Positions 8,923-16,466 of a stretch of DNA of 64,000 nucleotides are shown here, in pieces (the first letter of the stretch is position 1; each line of letters begins with the position of its first letter). The stretch spans positions 3,658,001-3,722,000 of the forward strand of contig OZ244931.1 of the NCBI GenBank assembly GCA_965222215.1, written 5' to 3'. Below the pieces are notes generated by a model, which saw nothing but the letters and a program-made list of their open reading frames with translations, searched no databases and was not told the DNA's origin. The position numbers and the translations under genes were made by a program. This stretch comes from JABJAG01 sp965222215 (GTDB lineage: Bacteria > Pseudomonadota > Alphaproteobacteria > UBA6615).

Positions 8923-9891
8923 ATGAAACGCGACCATATCTTTCTTGTCCTGAAAATCGCCGTGACCGGTGCGCTGATCTATCTGTTGATCGACAGCGTG
9001 GATGCCGAAAGCGTTGCACGACGGATCGCCGGCACGAACATTCTCTGGTTCGGCGTGGCGCTACTGATTTTCGCGGTCATGTACGCCCTGGCCTCGTGGC
9101 GCTGGTGGCTGATCCTCGGCGCGGTGACACGGGGCCTGTCACTCGGAATGTCGGCGCGGTTGACGCTGATCGGGCTGTTCTTCAACCAGACCCTGCCCTC
9201 GACCGTGGGCGGAGATGCATTGCGGGTCTTCTATACGTGGCGCGACGGCATCCCGGCGGGGAAGGCTTTCAACACGGTTCTGCTCGACCGCGTGACCGGC
9301 CTGATCGTTCTGGTCGCGATGGCGACGGCGCTCCTGCCGTTCCTGCAGGAGCGCCTCAACGACACTCTCGCGCTCGCCGGATTGCAGGTCCTGATTGCCG
9401 CCGGCTGGATCGCCGCGGTCGGCCTCTTCGTGTTCGACAACCCACTCACTCGCCACCTCGAACGCTATCGCGTCGTCGCTTTTGCGCTGACACTCTCCCG
9501 CGATGCCCGTGCGATCGCCCGCCGTCCGGCCGCAGCTCTGGCAGTTATCGCAGCGGCATGTCTCGTACACATATTCACGATCGCGATCCTCTGGGCGCTC
9601 GACCGGGCGCTCGGCGGTGGAGGCTCCTATGCGATCTATTTTCTGGCGATGGTACCCACGCAGCTCGTTCTCAGCATCCCGGTTTCCATCGCGGGCTGGG
9701 GCCTGCGCGAACAATCCCTGGTCATCCTGCTCGGCAGCATGGGCATCGCCGCCGAACATGCGGCCAGCGTATCGATCCTGTTCGGGCTCGTACTTCTGGT
9801 CGGCGGTCTGCCCGGCGGGCTGATCTGGCTGTTGACCCGGCGCGACGGTGACAGCGACGCTCGCAACGACAGCGGGGAAGACACTCCTTGA
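8923..9891 (+). CDS. Flippase-like integral membrane protein (lysylphosphatidylglycerol synthase TM/UPF0104 family)
   Basis: 322 residues with about seven or eight hydrophobic segments, starting KIAVTGALIYLLI. The segment FNQTLPSTVGGDALRVFYTWRDG near residue 90 is the family hallmark. Relatives include the transmembrane half of MprF and AglD-type proteins, thought to move lipid-linked or charged lipids across the inner membrane. A role in handling the lipid-linked glycan carrier is inferred from location. The last four bases overlap the next gene. Confidence 0.75.
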   Translation: MKRDHIFLVLKIAVTGALIYLLIDSVDAESVARRIAGTNILWFGVALLIFAVMYALASWRWWLILGAVTRGLSLGMSARLTLIGLFFNQTLPSTVGGDALRVFYTWRDGIPAGKAFNTVLLDRVTGLIVLVAMATALLPFLQERLNDTLALAGLQVLIAAGWIAAVGLFVFDNPLTRHLERYRVVAFALTLSRDARAIARRPAAALAVIAAACLVHIFTIAILWALDRALGGGGSYAIYFLAMVPTQLVLSIPVSIAGWGLREQSLVILLGSMGIAAEHAASVSILFGLVLLVGGLPGGLIWLLTRRDGDSDARNDSGEDTP

Positions 9892-11684
9892 ACCCGGTGA
9901 TTGCCTACTCTGACAGGTGGATTGCGCTGGCGGCCGTCATTGGCGCGCTGGCAGTCGTTGTCCATGGCTGGGTGCGTCGCGAACCTGCAGGGGGTCGGGA
10001 CTCCACACTCACCTTCTGGCTACTCGCCGCGGCGGCCTTCATCGCGATCCTGCTGCCGGTGGCGGGCTACTGGGTCGGCGGGCGCACCCACGCCAATGCC
10101 ATCGGCGGGCTGCTGCCGTGGAACGACGCGGCGGGCTACTTCAACTGCGCGCGCACGGTGATCGACGGCGGGCCCCTCGATTCCTTCTGCCAGCGCCGGC
10201 CCCACTATTCCGGCTACCTGACCGGACTGTTCGCACTGACGGGCGAGCGGCTCCAACTCACCTTGCTGTTGCAGGCGGGGATCATCGCCATCGCCACATT
10301 CCTGTTTGTGCGCCTGCTGTCGAAGCGCTGGGGTTTCGCCGCCGCACTGATGGGACTGGCCACCATCGCGGCCTTTGCCGGCGAATACTCGATCACGACA
10401 TTGACCGAAAACCTCGGACTGCCGCTCGGGCTGGTCGCGGTGGCGTTCCTGCTGGCCGGCGCACAATCGCAACGCACCGGCGTCCTGGCGTTCGGCGCCT
10501 TCCTGCTCGCGGTGGCGATCAACGCGCGCGCCGGAGCGTTCTTCGTGCTGCCGTTTCTTGTGCTCTGGCCGCTCGTGCTGGGTGATCTGGGCCGAGCGGC
10601 GCGCATCCGGCTGGCGGCGATCCTGCTGGTCTCAATCGCCGCGGGCTTTGTTGTCGGCCCCGTGCTGTCCACCCTGCTGGGCGGCGATCCGGGCACGACC
10701 CACGCGAATTTCTCCTACACGATCTACGGCATCGCCGCGGGCGGCAAAGGGTGGCTGCACATCTACCAGGTGCACCCGGATCTGGTGGCGAAGTCCCTGT
10801 CCGAGGCCGAGCGCGCAGCAAACGTCTATGGCGTCACATGGGAACTTTTCATCGACCGTCCCGACCTGACCCTGCAGGGCCTGTTGAAGGGTTTCCTGAA
10901 ATACCTCGAGCGCATCCTGAAATACGTGCCCTGGCTCCCGGTCCGGGTCGTTGTCGTCCTGTGCTGGCTGGTTGGCGTCGTGGCCATCGTCCGCCGCCGC
11001 CGCACGCCCGAAGCATCCCTGCTCGGCCTGATGGCGCTGGGCATCGCCCTGTCCGCGCCGATCCTGGCGTTCGACGCGGGCCTGCGCATCTACGCCGCAA
11101 CCATCGCCGTCGATGCCGCCATCGTGGCGTTCGGGGGGAGCGTGATCGTCTCACGGCTGGTGCGCCGACGCGCGCCGCCAGACCCGGTCGCGGCTCGCTG
11201 GCCCGTCCCCGGTCGCGCACTCTGGGGATTTGCCATGGCCCTGCTGCTCGCGGTATTCGCACTGCCGATCGCATTGCGCACCGGTGCCGCGCCAGCAACC
11301 TTCGCGGCCCCGCAGCCCGGTGTCTGCGCCGCCGGCGAGATCGCGGTCCCGGCCCGGCTCGGGCGGAGCAGCCCGGTGCTTCACGTTGTCCCGTCGGCCG
11401 AGGCTCAGGCCTGGCCGGTGAGCCCGGCGGCGGACACGTTCGTCGAGCGGGTCGACCGCTACACGTTCGGTGCGCTCGGGTTCCAGGAAACCGACGCGGG
11501 CACGACCTATATCAATGCCTATGACCTTTCCGACGTGCGATTTGGGCAGACCTTCGTCGCGCTGGCGCAGTCGGTCGCGGTGCCGGCCGATGGCAACATG
11601 TACACGATCTGCGTGGGCGACTGGCCGGATGCGCCGCTCGACGGCGTTCGCCGGTTGACGTCCGTCCACCCGATACCGAACTAG
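9888..11684 (+). CDS. Polytopic membrane protein, possible GT-C-type glycosyltransferase
   Basis: 598 residues. About ten hydrophobic segments span residues 1-470, followed by a soluble C-terminal domain of roughly 120 residues that would be periplasmic. A loop with PWNDAAGYFNCARTVIDGG after the second segment resembles the acidic first loop of GT-C enzymes that use polyprenyl-phosphate sugars. I do not recognise a named family. Start is TTG at 9888, overlapping the previous stop (TTGA); GTG 9897 is an alternative. It may transfer a sugar on the outer face of the inner membrane. Confidence 0.55.
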   Translation: MNPVIAYSDRWIALAAVIGALAVVVHGWVRREPAGGRDSTLTFWLLAAAAFIAILLPVAGYWVGGRTHANAIGGLLPWNDAAGYFNCARTVIDGGPLDSFCQRRPHYSGYLTGLFALTGERLQLTLLLQAGIIAIATFLFVRLLSKRWGFAAALMGLATIAAFAGEYSITTLTENLGLPLGLVAVAFLLAGAQSQRTGVLAFGAFLLAVAINARAGAFFVLPFLVLWPLVLGDLGRAARIRLAAILLVSIAAGFVVGPVLSTLLGGDPGTTHANFSYTIYGIAAGGKGWLHIYQVHPDLVAKSLSEAERAANVYGVTWELFIDRPDLTLQGLLKGFLKYLERILKYVPWLPVRVVVVLCWLVGVVAIVRRRRTPEASLLGLMALGIALSAPILAFDAGLRIYAATIAVDAAIVAFGGSVIVSRLVRRRAPPDPVAARWPVPGRALWGFAMALLLAVFALPIALRTGAAPATFAAPQPGVCAAGEIAVPARLGRSSPVLHVVPSAEAQAWPVSPAADTFVERVDRYTFGALGFQETDAGTTYINAYDLSDVRFGQTFVALAQSVAVPADGNMYTICVGDWPDAPLDGVRRLTSVHPIPN

Positions 11685-11740
11685 AATATGAACCCCGCTG
11701 GAACGAGTATGGCATCGACACGAGAGACAGGCCGGACACC

Positions 11741-12646
11741 ATGGCGTTGATCGACCAGACCTACCGTCGCGCCCAGGGCATCGCGCGCGACCCCATGAAC
11801 AGCGGCCCGGCTCTGGCGCTGGGCCGGCGCATGTTCGGCAACAATGCCGGCTTCAAGCAGAACGTGGTCGGCGGCCTGGAACTCTGGAACGCGCGGCGCA
11901 AGGGGCCGTTTGCCGGCGAGGTCCTGGACGACGAGATCGCCGAGGCGGTCGAGCAGGTGGGCTACGCCAAAGCGGCCTGGGGCCTACCGGAAGATCTTGT
12001 CGACAGGCTGGAGCGTCGTTTCGAAAGGGCGATCGCCCAACAGGCGGTCACCGAGCAGCACACCGACGACGGCGCCCTGATCAACCAGTCGCTCGACGAC
12101 CCGCTGACCAACGCCCCCGAAATCCGCGATGTGTTCGATGCGCGGATGCAGAAGGTGGTGCATTCCTATTTCGGCGCTCGGGTGCGCATCTACACCCCGG
12201 ACTACTGGCGCAATTTCCACGTCGACCCGTCGATCCTCGCTGCGGATGAGCGGTATTCGGAACGGTGGCATAACGATTCGGGAAAAATTTCAATACTTTC
12301 CGTGCTTATTCTAATGTCCGATGTCACAAATGATCATGGCGCGACCTGGTGTACGAACCGGGCGGCGACGCGCGACGTGTTCCGCAGCGGCCTCGAATAT
12401 CGCGAGTTCGGCGGGAAAGTATCGAAAAAGCTCGAAAATGACGCAAATTCGGTGCGATTTACCGGAAAACGCGGCGACATGTGGTTTCTCAACACCCGTC
12501 GCACGCTCCATCGCGCCGGAATCCCCGAGAAAGGGCTGCATCGCGACATTCTCGGGCTCAAATTCACGCCTATCGCGGGAAACGAGGATGTCTGGGACAC
12601 GACCCCGCAGCCGGAAGAAAAAGACCTGAACTGGCAGTCTTTCTGA
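11741..12646 (+). CDS. Putative 2-oxoglutarate/Fe(II)-dependent oxygenase-like protein
   Basis: 301 residues, no close family recognised. An H-x-D pair in ERWHNDSG near residue 177 and a distal His in RTLHRAGIP near 258, with an Arg ten residues on (HRDILGLKF), match the 2-His-1-carboxylate iron site and 2-oxoglutarate-binding Arg of PhyH-like oxygenases. If active it would hydroxylate or oxidise a sugar or lipid intermediate. Bases about 12260-12480 are clearly poorer in G+C than the flanks, with rare codons such as ATA and TTA-like choices, which suggests a recombinant patch or recent transfer. Stands 56 bases after the membrane protein. Confidence 0.6.
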   Translation: MALIDQTYRRAQGIARDPMNSGPALALGRRMFGNNAGFKQNVVGGLELWNARRKGPFAGEVLDDEIAEAVEQVGYAKAAWGLPEDLVDRLERRFERAIAQQAVTEQHTDDGALINQSLDDPLTNAPEIRDVFDARMQKVVHSYFGARVRIYTPDYWRNFHVDPSILAADERYSERWHNDSGKISILSVLILMSDVTNDHGATWCTNRAATRDVFRSGLEYREFGGKVSKKLENDANSVRFTGKRGDMWFLNTRRTLHRAGIPEKGLHRDILGLKFTPIAGNEDVWDTTPQPEEKDLNWQSF

Positions 12647-12710
12647 AGACGCTGCAATAACCCTGTACCCAGATGGCCAGGTAGCGCTCTAAGCCCCTGA
12701 AAAGAGGAAT

Positions 12711-12725
12711 GTTCATGCGGTGAAC
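12711..12725. promoter_or_regulatory. Operator candidate, copy 2 (GTTCA-N5-TGAAC)
   Basis: Perfect dyad GTTCATGCGGTGAAC ending five bases before the -35 box at 12731. Same half-sites and spacing as the copies at 8261 and 12759. Confidence 0.65.
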
Positions 12726-12730
12726 AGTTG

Positions 12731-12759
12731 TTGACGCATGACTGGTGCTGGCCTATACG
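12731..12759 (+). promoter_or_regulatory. Sigma-70-type promoter of the winged-helix regulator gene
   Basis: TTGACG (12731-12736) and TATACG (12754-12759) are separated by exactly 17 bases, a strong match to the vegetative consensus. Predicted transcription start is about 12766, inside operator copy 3. Operators on both sides suggest autoregulation. The promoter implies the regulator's start codon lies downstream of 12766. Confidence 0.7.
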
Positions 12760-12773
12760 TTCACACGTTGAAC
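12759..12773. promoter_or_regulatory. Operator candidate, copy 3 (GTTCA-N5-TGAAC)
   Basis: Perfect dyad GTTCACACGTTGAAC, starting at the last base of the -10 box and covering the predicted transcription start. Centre-to-centre distance to copy 2 is 48 bases. Confidence 0.65.
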
Positions 12774-12791
12774 ACTAGCGGAACCCGCCGC

Positions 12792-13487
12792 GTGAGCAGA
12801 GCCGATTCATCCGACGACGAGCGCTTCAGCGACGTCGACACCACGCTGAAGATCCTCGACACCGTCGAACGCGACGGGTCGCAGTCCCAGCGCGTGATCG
12901 CGGGGGATGCGGACGTGGCGCTCGGGCTGGCAAACGCATACCTGAAACGGTGCATCCGAAAGGGCTGGATCAAGGTCCGCGAGGCGCCTGCCCGGCGGTT
13001 CCTCTACTATCTGACACCCCACGGGTTCGCCGAAAAGGCCCGGCTGACCGCCGAATACCTCGCCAACTCCTTCGACATGTTCCGTGCGGCGCGCGGCCAA
13101 TGCGACGCACTGGTCGACAGCTGCATCGAGCGCGGATATCGGCGCATCGCGCTGATCGGCGCGAGCGACCTTGCCGAGATCGCGGCCCTGTCAGGCTTTA
13201 ACGAAGGCATCGATATCGTCGCGGTCGTGGACCCGGGTTCGAATCAGCCGCGGCTCGCGGGCATCCCGGTGAAGCGCGACCTGTCCGACGCCGGGCCTAT
13301 CGACGCGGTGATCCTGACGGACATCCGTAACCCGCAACGCACCTACGAGGCGCTCGCCGCCGAGCTTCCCGAAGCCCGCATCCTGGTTCCGCCGATGCTG
13401 CGGGTGAACCCGGCGCGCCCCGACGACAGCGAAGACGACGACACCGACGACTTTTCCGGCCCCCGGCGATCCGCCGCCGCGGGCTGA
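12792..13487 (+). CDS. Winged-helix transcriptional regulator with Rossmann-like C-terminal domain
   Basis: 231 residues from GTG 12792. Residues about 10-85 form a MarR-like winged helix: TTLKILDTVERDGSQSQRVIA, then ALGLANAYLKRCIRKGWI and the wing RRFLYYLTPHGFAEKARL. Residues about 115-210 alternate strands and helices (RRIALIGASDLAEIAAL, IDIVAVVDPG, PIDAVILTD), resembling a nucleotide- or CoA-binding Rossmann fold, as in Rex-type regulators. The tail is Asp-rich. A frame opening at 12738 is rejected because the promoter and operator copy 3 would fall inside the gene. It probably binds the flanking palindromes; the ligand is unknown. Confidence 0.7.
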   Translation: MSRADSSDDERFSDVDTTLKILDTVERDGSQSQRVIAGDADVALGLANAYLKRCIRKGWIKVREAPARRFLYYLTPHGFAEKARLTAEYLANSFDMFRAARGQCDALVDSCIERGYRRIALIGASDLAEIAALSGFNEGIDIVAVVDPGSNQPRLAGIPVKRDLSDAGPIDAVILTDIRNPQRTYEALAAELPEARILVPPMLRVNPARPDDSEDDDTDDFSGPRRSAAAG

Positions 13488-13531
13488 CCCCATAACCGGC
13501 TCAGGGTTCGGCCGGTGCTCGAATTGACGTT

Positions 13532-13563
13532 GCAGTCCGGGAGGCCCGATTCACCCGGACTGC
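13532..13563 (+). promoter_or_regulatory. Leader hairpin before the 47-kb gene block
   Basis: Perfect 10-bp stem GCAGTCCGGG / CCCGGACTGC with a 12-base loop, ending six bases before the ATG at 13570. No T tract follows, so a simple intrinsic terminator is unlikely. It is followed directly by GCGGTAGCAT (13562-13571), which matches nine of ten bases of the core of the E. coli ops element that recruits RfaH. It may be a pause or antitermination site, or may control translation. Confidence 0.45.
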
Positions 13564-13569
13564 GGTAGC

Positions 13570-14283
13570 ATGGAAAAATTCAGCTTGTCCGCCCCCCACA
13601 TATTCATCCAGGCCCGCATGGGCTCGGCGCGCCTTCCCGGCAAGGTTCTGCGCGACGCCGGGGGCAAGCCGATGCTCGGCTATCTGGTCGAACGCCTGGA
13701 GCGCGGCGTGCCCGACATGCCGGTCGCGGTGGCGACATCAGACGGCACAGAAGACGATCCCGTCGCCGAATTTTGCGCCGGCCTCGACCTGCCGTGCGTG
13801 CGCGGGCCGCTTAACGACGTGGCGGGCCGGTTCCTGAAAGCGGTGGACCGGTTCGGTGCAGACGCATTCGTGCGGATCAGCGGTGACAGCCCGCTGCTCG
13901 ATACGCAACTGATCGAACACGCCGTCGCCCTGTTCGACGACAAAGACGCCGATCTGGCGACCAACGTCCTGGAACGCACATTCCCGAAAGGGATGTCCGT
14001 CGAGGTCGTGCGCGCCGAGGCGTTCCGGCGCGCGTATTCGAACATGCAGTCGCCTGATGAGTTTGAACACGTCACGTCGCACTTCTACCGGACGCCGACG
14101 GACTGGCGGATCGCCGACTTCACCAGCGGCCGCGATCTCGGCCGGGTTAACCTGAGTGTCGATACGGCGAGCGACTTCGCCCGGTTCGAGAACATCCTGG
14201 GACGGATGACCTCGCCGCACTGGACCTATGGCATGAACGCCGTCCTGGAGCTCGCCGGCATCGACTCCCGGGTGCCCGCATGA
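13570..14283 (+). CDS. SpsF/NeuA-like cytidylyltransferase-family protein
   Basis: 237 residues. The motif IFIQARMGSARLPGKVLRDAGGKPML near the N-terminus and RISGDSPLLD near residue 97 place it with SpsF-type proteins, relatives of CMP-sugar synthetases often found in nonulosonate and flagellar glycan clusters. Substrate unknown. First gene of the long co-directional block; its stop overlaps the next start (ATGA). A paralogue lies at 25829. The short N-terminal extension before IFIQARMGS is compatible with ATG 13570. Confidence 0.75.
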   Translation: MEKFSLSAPHIFIQARMGSARLPGKVLRDAGGKPMLGYLVERLERGVPDMPVAVATSDGTEDDPVAEFCAGLDLPCVRGPLNDVAGRFLKAVDRFGADAFVRISGDSPLLDTQLIEHAVALFDDKDADLATNVLERTFPKGMSVEVVRAEAFRRAYSNMQSPDEFEHVTSHFYRTPTDWRIADFTSGRDLGRVNLSVDTASDFARFENILGRMTSPHWTYGMNAVLELAGIDSRVPA

Positions 14284-15290
14284 GCGACAGCGAACTTCGC
14301 GTCGGCGTCATCGGACTCGGGGTCGGTGAGGCGCATATCGCCGGGTTCGAGGCCGACCCGCGCTGCCGCGTGACCCACATCTGCGACATCGACCCGGACC
14401 ATCTCGACACCGTCGCCGCACGCCAGCCCGACCGCGCGACCAGCACCGACGCCGAGGCGATCCTCGATGACCCCGAGATCGACGTCGTGTCCATCGCGTC
14501 CTACGACGACGCCCACGCCGCACAGGTCCTGCACGCGATCGAGGCAGGCAAGCATATCTTCGTGGAAAAGCCGCTGTGCTTTCACGATGAGGAGTTCGAC
14601 GCGATCTCGGCGATGCTGACGAAGCACCCGGAAACGCGGATCTCGTCGAACCTCATCCTGCGCAAATATCCCCGCTTCACGCGCCTCAAGGCGCTCGTCG
14701 AAGGAGGCGAGCTCGGCGACCTCTACTACCTCGAAGGCGACTACAACTACGGCCGAATGGAGAAGATTCTGAACGGCTGGCGCGGCGGCCTGCCGTTCTA
14801 CTCGGTGACCCATGGCGGCGGCATCCATATGATCGACCTGCTGCTCTGGCTCACCGGACAGCGCCCCGAAGAGGCGGTCGCCATCGGAACGCGGCGCGCC
14901 TCGCGCGACACGGATTTCGGTTTTAACGACACGGTCGTCGCCCTGCTGCGTTTCCCGGACGGGCTGACAGCGAAGGTCAGCGCCAACTTTCCCTGCGTCT
15001 ACCCGCACTTCCACGACGTGGTCGTCTTCGGTACCGACGCGACATGGCGGAATGCCCCCGACGCGGCGCGGCTTTACCGCAGCCGCGATCCGGAGGTCGC
15101 GCCGGACGAATTCGACGATCCCTATCCGGGCTCGTTCAAGGGCGACCTGATCCCGTCGTTCGTCAGATCGCTGCTCGACGGCGGCGAACCCGAAGTGACG
15201 GGCCGGGACGTTCTCGACGCCATGGCGGTCTCGCTCGCGATCGAACGCGCGGCGGCCACCGGCCAACCGCAGCCCATCCGGTACCACTAG
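14280..15290 (+). CDS. Gfo/Idh/MocA-family sugar oxidoreductase
   Basis: 336 residues. N-terminal NAD(P) fold begins VGVIGLGVGEAHIAGF; the family EKP motif appears as IFVEKPLCF near residue 98; a HGGGIHMIDLLLWLTG segment near 180 holds the expected catalytic His. Such enzymes oxidise or reduce nucleotide-linked or free sugars. It sits between an SpsF-like gene and a DegT aminotransferase, an arrangement repeated at 24535-27564. It could produce the keto sugar used by that aminotransferase; substrate not assigned. Confidence 0.8.
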   Translation: MSDSELRVGVIGLGVGEAHIAGFEADPRCRVTHICDIDPDHLDTVAARQPDRATSTDAEAILDDPEIDVVSIASYDDAHAAQVLHAIEAGKHIFVEKPLCFHDEEFDAISAMLTKHPETRISSNLILRKYPRFTRLKALVEGGELGDLYYLEGDYNYGRMEKILNGWRGGLPFYSVTHGGGIHMIDLLLWLTGQRPEEAVAIGTRRASRDTDFGFNDTVVALLRFPDGLTAKVSANFPCVYPHFHDVVVFGTDATWRNAPDAARLYRSRDPEVAPDEFDDPYPGSFKGDLIPSFVRSLLDGGEPEVTGRDVLDAMAVSLAIERAAATGQPQPIRYH

Positions 15291-15317
15291 AATCCTTTTT
15301 CCGAAGCGAACACGTAT

Positions 15318-16466
15318 ATGAGCGATATCCCCTTTGGCCGCCCGATGATCGGGGACGAGGAACGCGCCGCCGTGATGGCCGCGCTCGACGACCCGATCCT
15401 GGCGCACGGTCCCCGTGGCCGGCAGTTCGAGAGCGACTTTGCCGCCTGGACCGGCGCCGACGAAGCGATCACCGTGTCGTCCTGCACAGCGGGCCTGCAC
15501 CTGGCCTGGTTCACCCTCGGTGTCGGGCCGGGCGACGAGGTGATCGTTCCCGCCCAGACCCACACCGCCACGGCCCATGCCGTTGCCTACACCGGCGCGA
15601 CACCGGTGTTCGTGGACGCGGAACGGCAGACCGGCAACATCGACATCGACGCGATTGCCGCCGCGATCGCACCGAAGACGCGCGGCATCAGCGTTGTCCA
15701 CTATCTCGGCATGCCGGTGGACATGGTGAAACTCATGGAGGTCGCGCGCGCCAACGACCTGTTCGTGGTCGAGGATTGTGCGCTGGCCATCGGCACCCGG
15801 CAGGACGGCACCCACGCGGGCCTGTTCGGCGACGTCGGTGCGTTCTCTTTCTACCCGGTCAAGCACATGACCACCGCAGAGGGCGGCATGGTCCTCGCGA
15901 AAGACCCGGAGCTGGCTAAGAAGCTGCGCCTGCGCAAAGCGTTCGGGGTCGACCGGGCGATGCACGAACGCAAGGTGCCTGGCATCTACGACGTGGTGAC
16001 GCTGGGCTACAATTTCCGGATGAACGAGCTGCAGGCCGCCATCGGGATCGAGCAGGTCAAGAAGCTCGACCGGTTCCTCGCGGCCCGGAAGTCCAACTTC
16101 GACGCGCTCGATGCGGGCCTGCGCGAACTGCCGGAAGTCACGTTGTTCGACCGCGCCGAAGCGCCGCTCGAATCGAGCCACTACTGCTTCAACATGATGC
16201 TGGACGCGGACAAGGCGGACCAGCGCACAGATATCATCCAGGCGCTGAACAGCCGGGGCATCGGCACCTCCGTGCACTATCCCGGCCCCGTGCCGCAGAC
16301 CACCTACTACCGTGACCGGTTCGGGCACACGCCCGAAGACCACCCGGTCGCCAACTGGATCAGCAACTGTTCGATCGCCCTGCCCGTGGGGCCGCATCTC
16401 GATGAGAGCCACATGGCCACCATCGTGGCAGCGATCAAGGACGTCATCAGCGAGGTTCTCTCATGA
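15318..16466 (+). CDS. DegT/DnrJ/EryC1/StrS sugar aminotransferase
   Basis: 382 residues. PLP-site features: SSCTAGLHLAWF near residue 57, VVEDCALAIGT near 154, and the Schiff-base Lys in FSFYPVKHMTTAEGG near 183. Catalyses transfer of an amino group from glutamate to a keto sugar nucleotide. Gap of 27 bases to the previous gene; its last four bases overlap the epimerase start. Distinct from LegC at 1595 and from the paralogue at 24535, so the locus encodes three such transaminases. Confidence 0.85.
   Translation: MSDIPFGRPMIGDEERAAVMAALDDPILAHGPRGRQFESDFAAWTGADEAITVSSCTAGLHLAWFTLGVGPGDEVIVPAQTHTATAHAVAYTGATPVFVDAERQTGNIDIDAIAAAIAPKTRGISVVHYLGMPVDMVKLMEVARANDLFVVEDCALAIGTRQDGTHAGLFGDVGAFSFYPVKHMTTAEGGMVLAKDPELAKKLRLRKAFGVDRAMHERKVPGIYDVVTLGYNFRMNELQAAIGIEQVKKLDRFLAARKSNFDALDAGLRELPEVTLFDRAEAPLESSHYCFNMMLDADKADQRTDIIQALNSRGIGTSVHYPGPVPQTTYYRDRFGHTPEDHPVANWISNCSIALPVGPHLDESHMATIVAAIKDVISEVLS

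Noticed and set aside
13524..13552. Promoter with TTGACG at 13524-13529 before the long block
   Set aside because: No acceptable -10 box at 16-18 bases; the region is occupied by the hairpin.
13532..13563. Intrinsic terminator after the winged-helix gene
   Set aside because: Strong stem but no T tract, and it ends six bases before the next start codon, so it is described as a leader hairpin instead.
14226..16412. Antisense open frame of about 728 codons opposite the Gfo/Idh and DegT genes
   Set aside because: Same reason; the opposite strand encodes two well-formed enzymes with overlapping starts.
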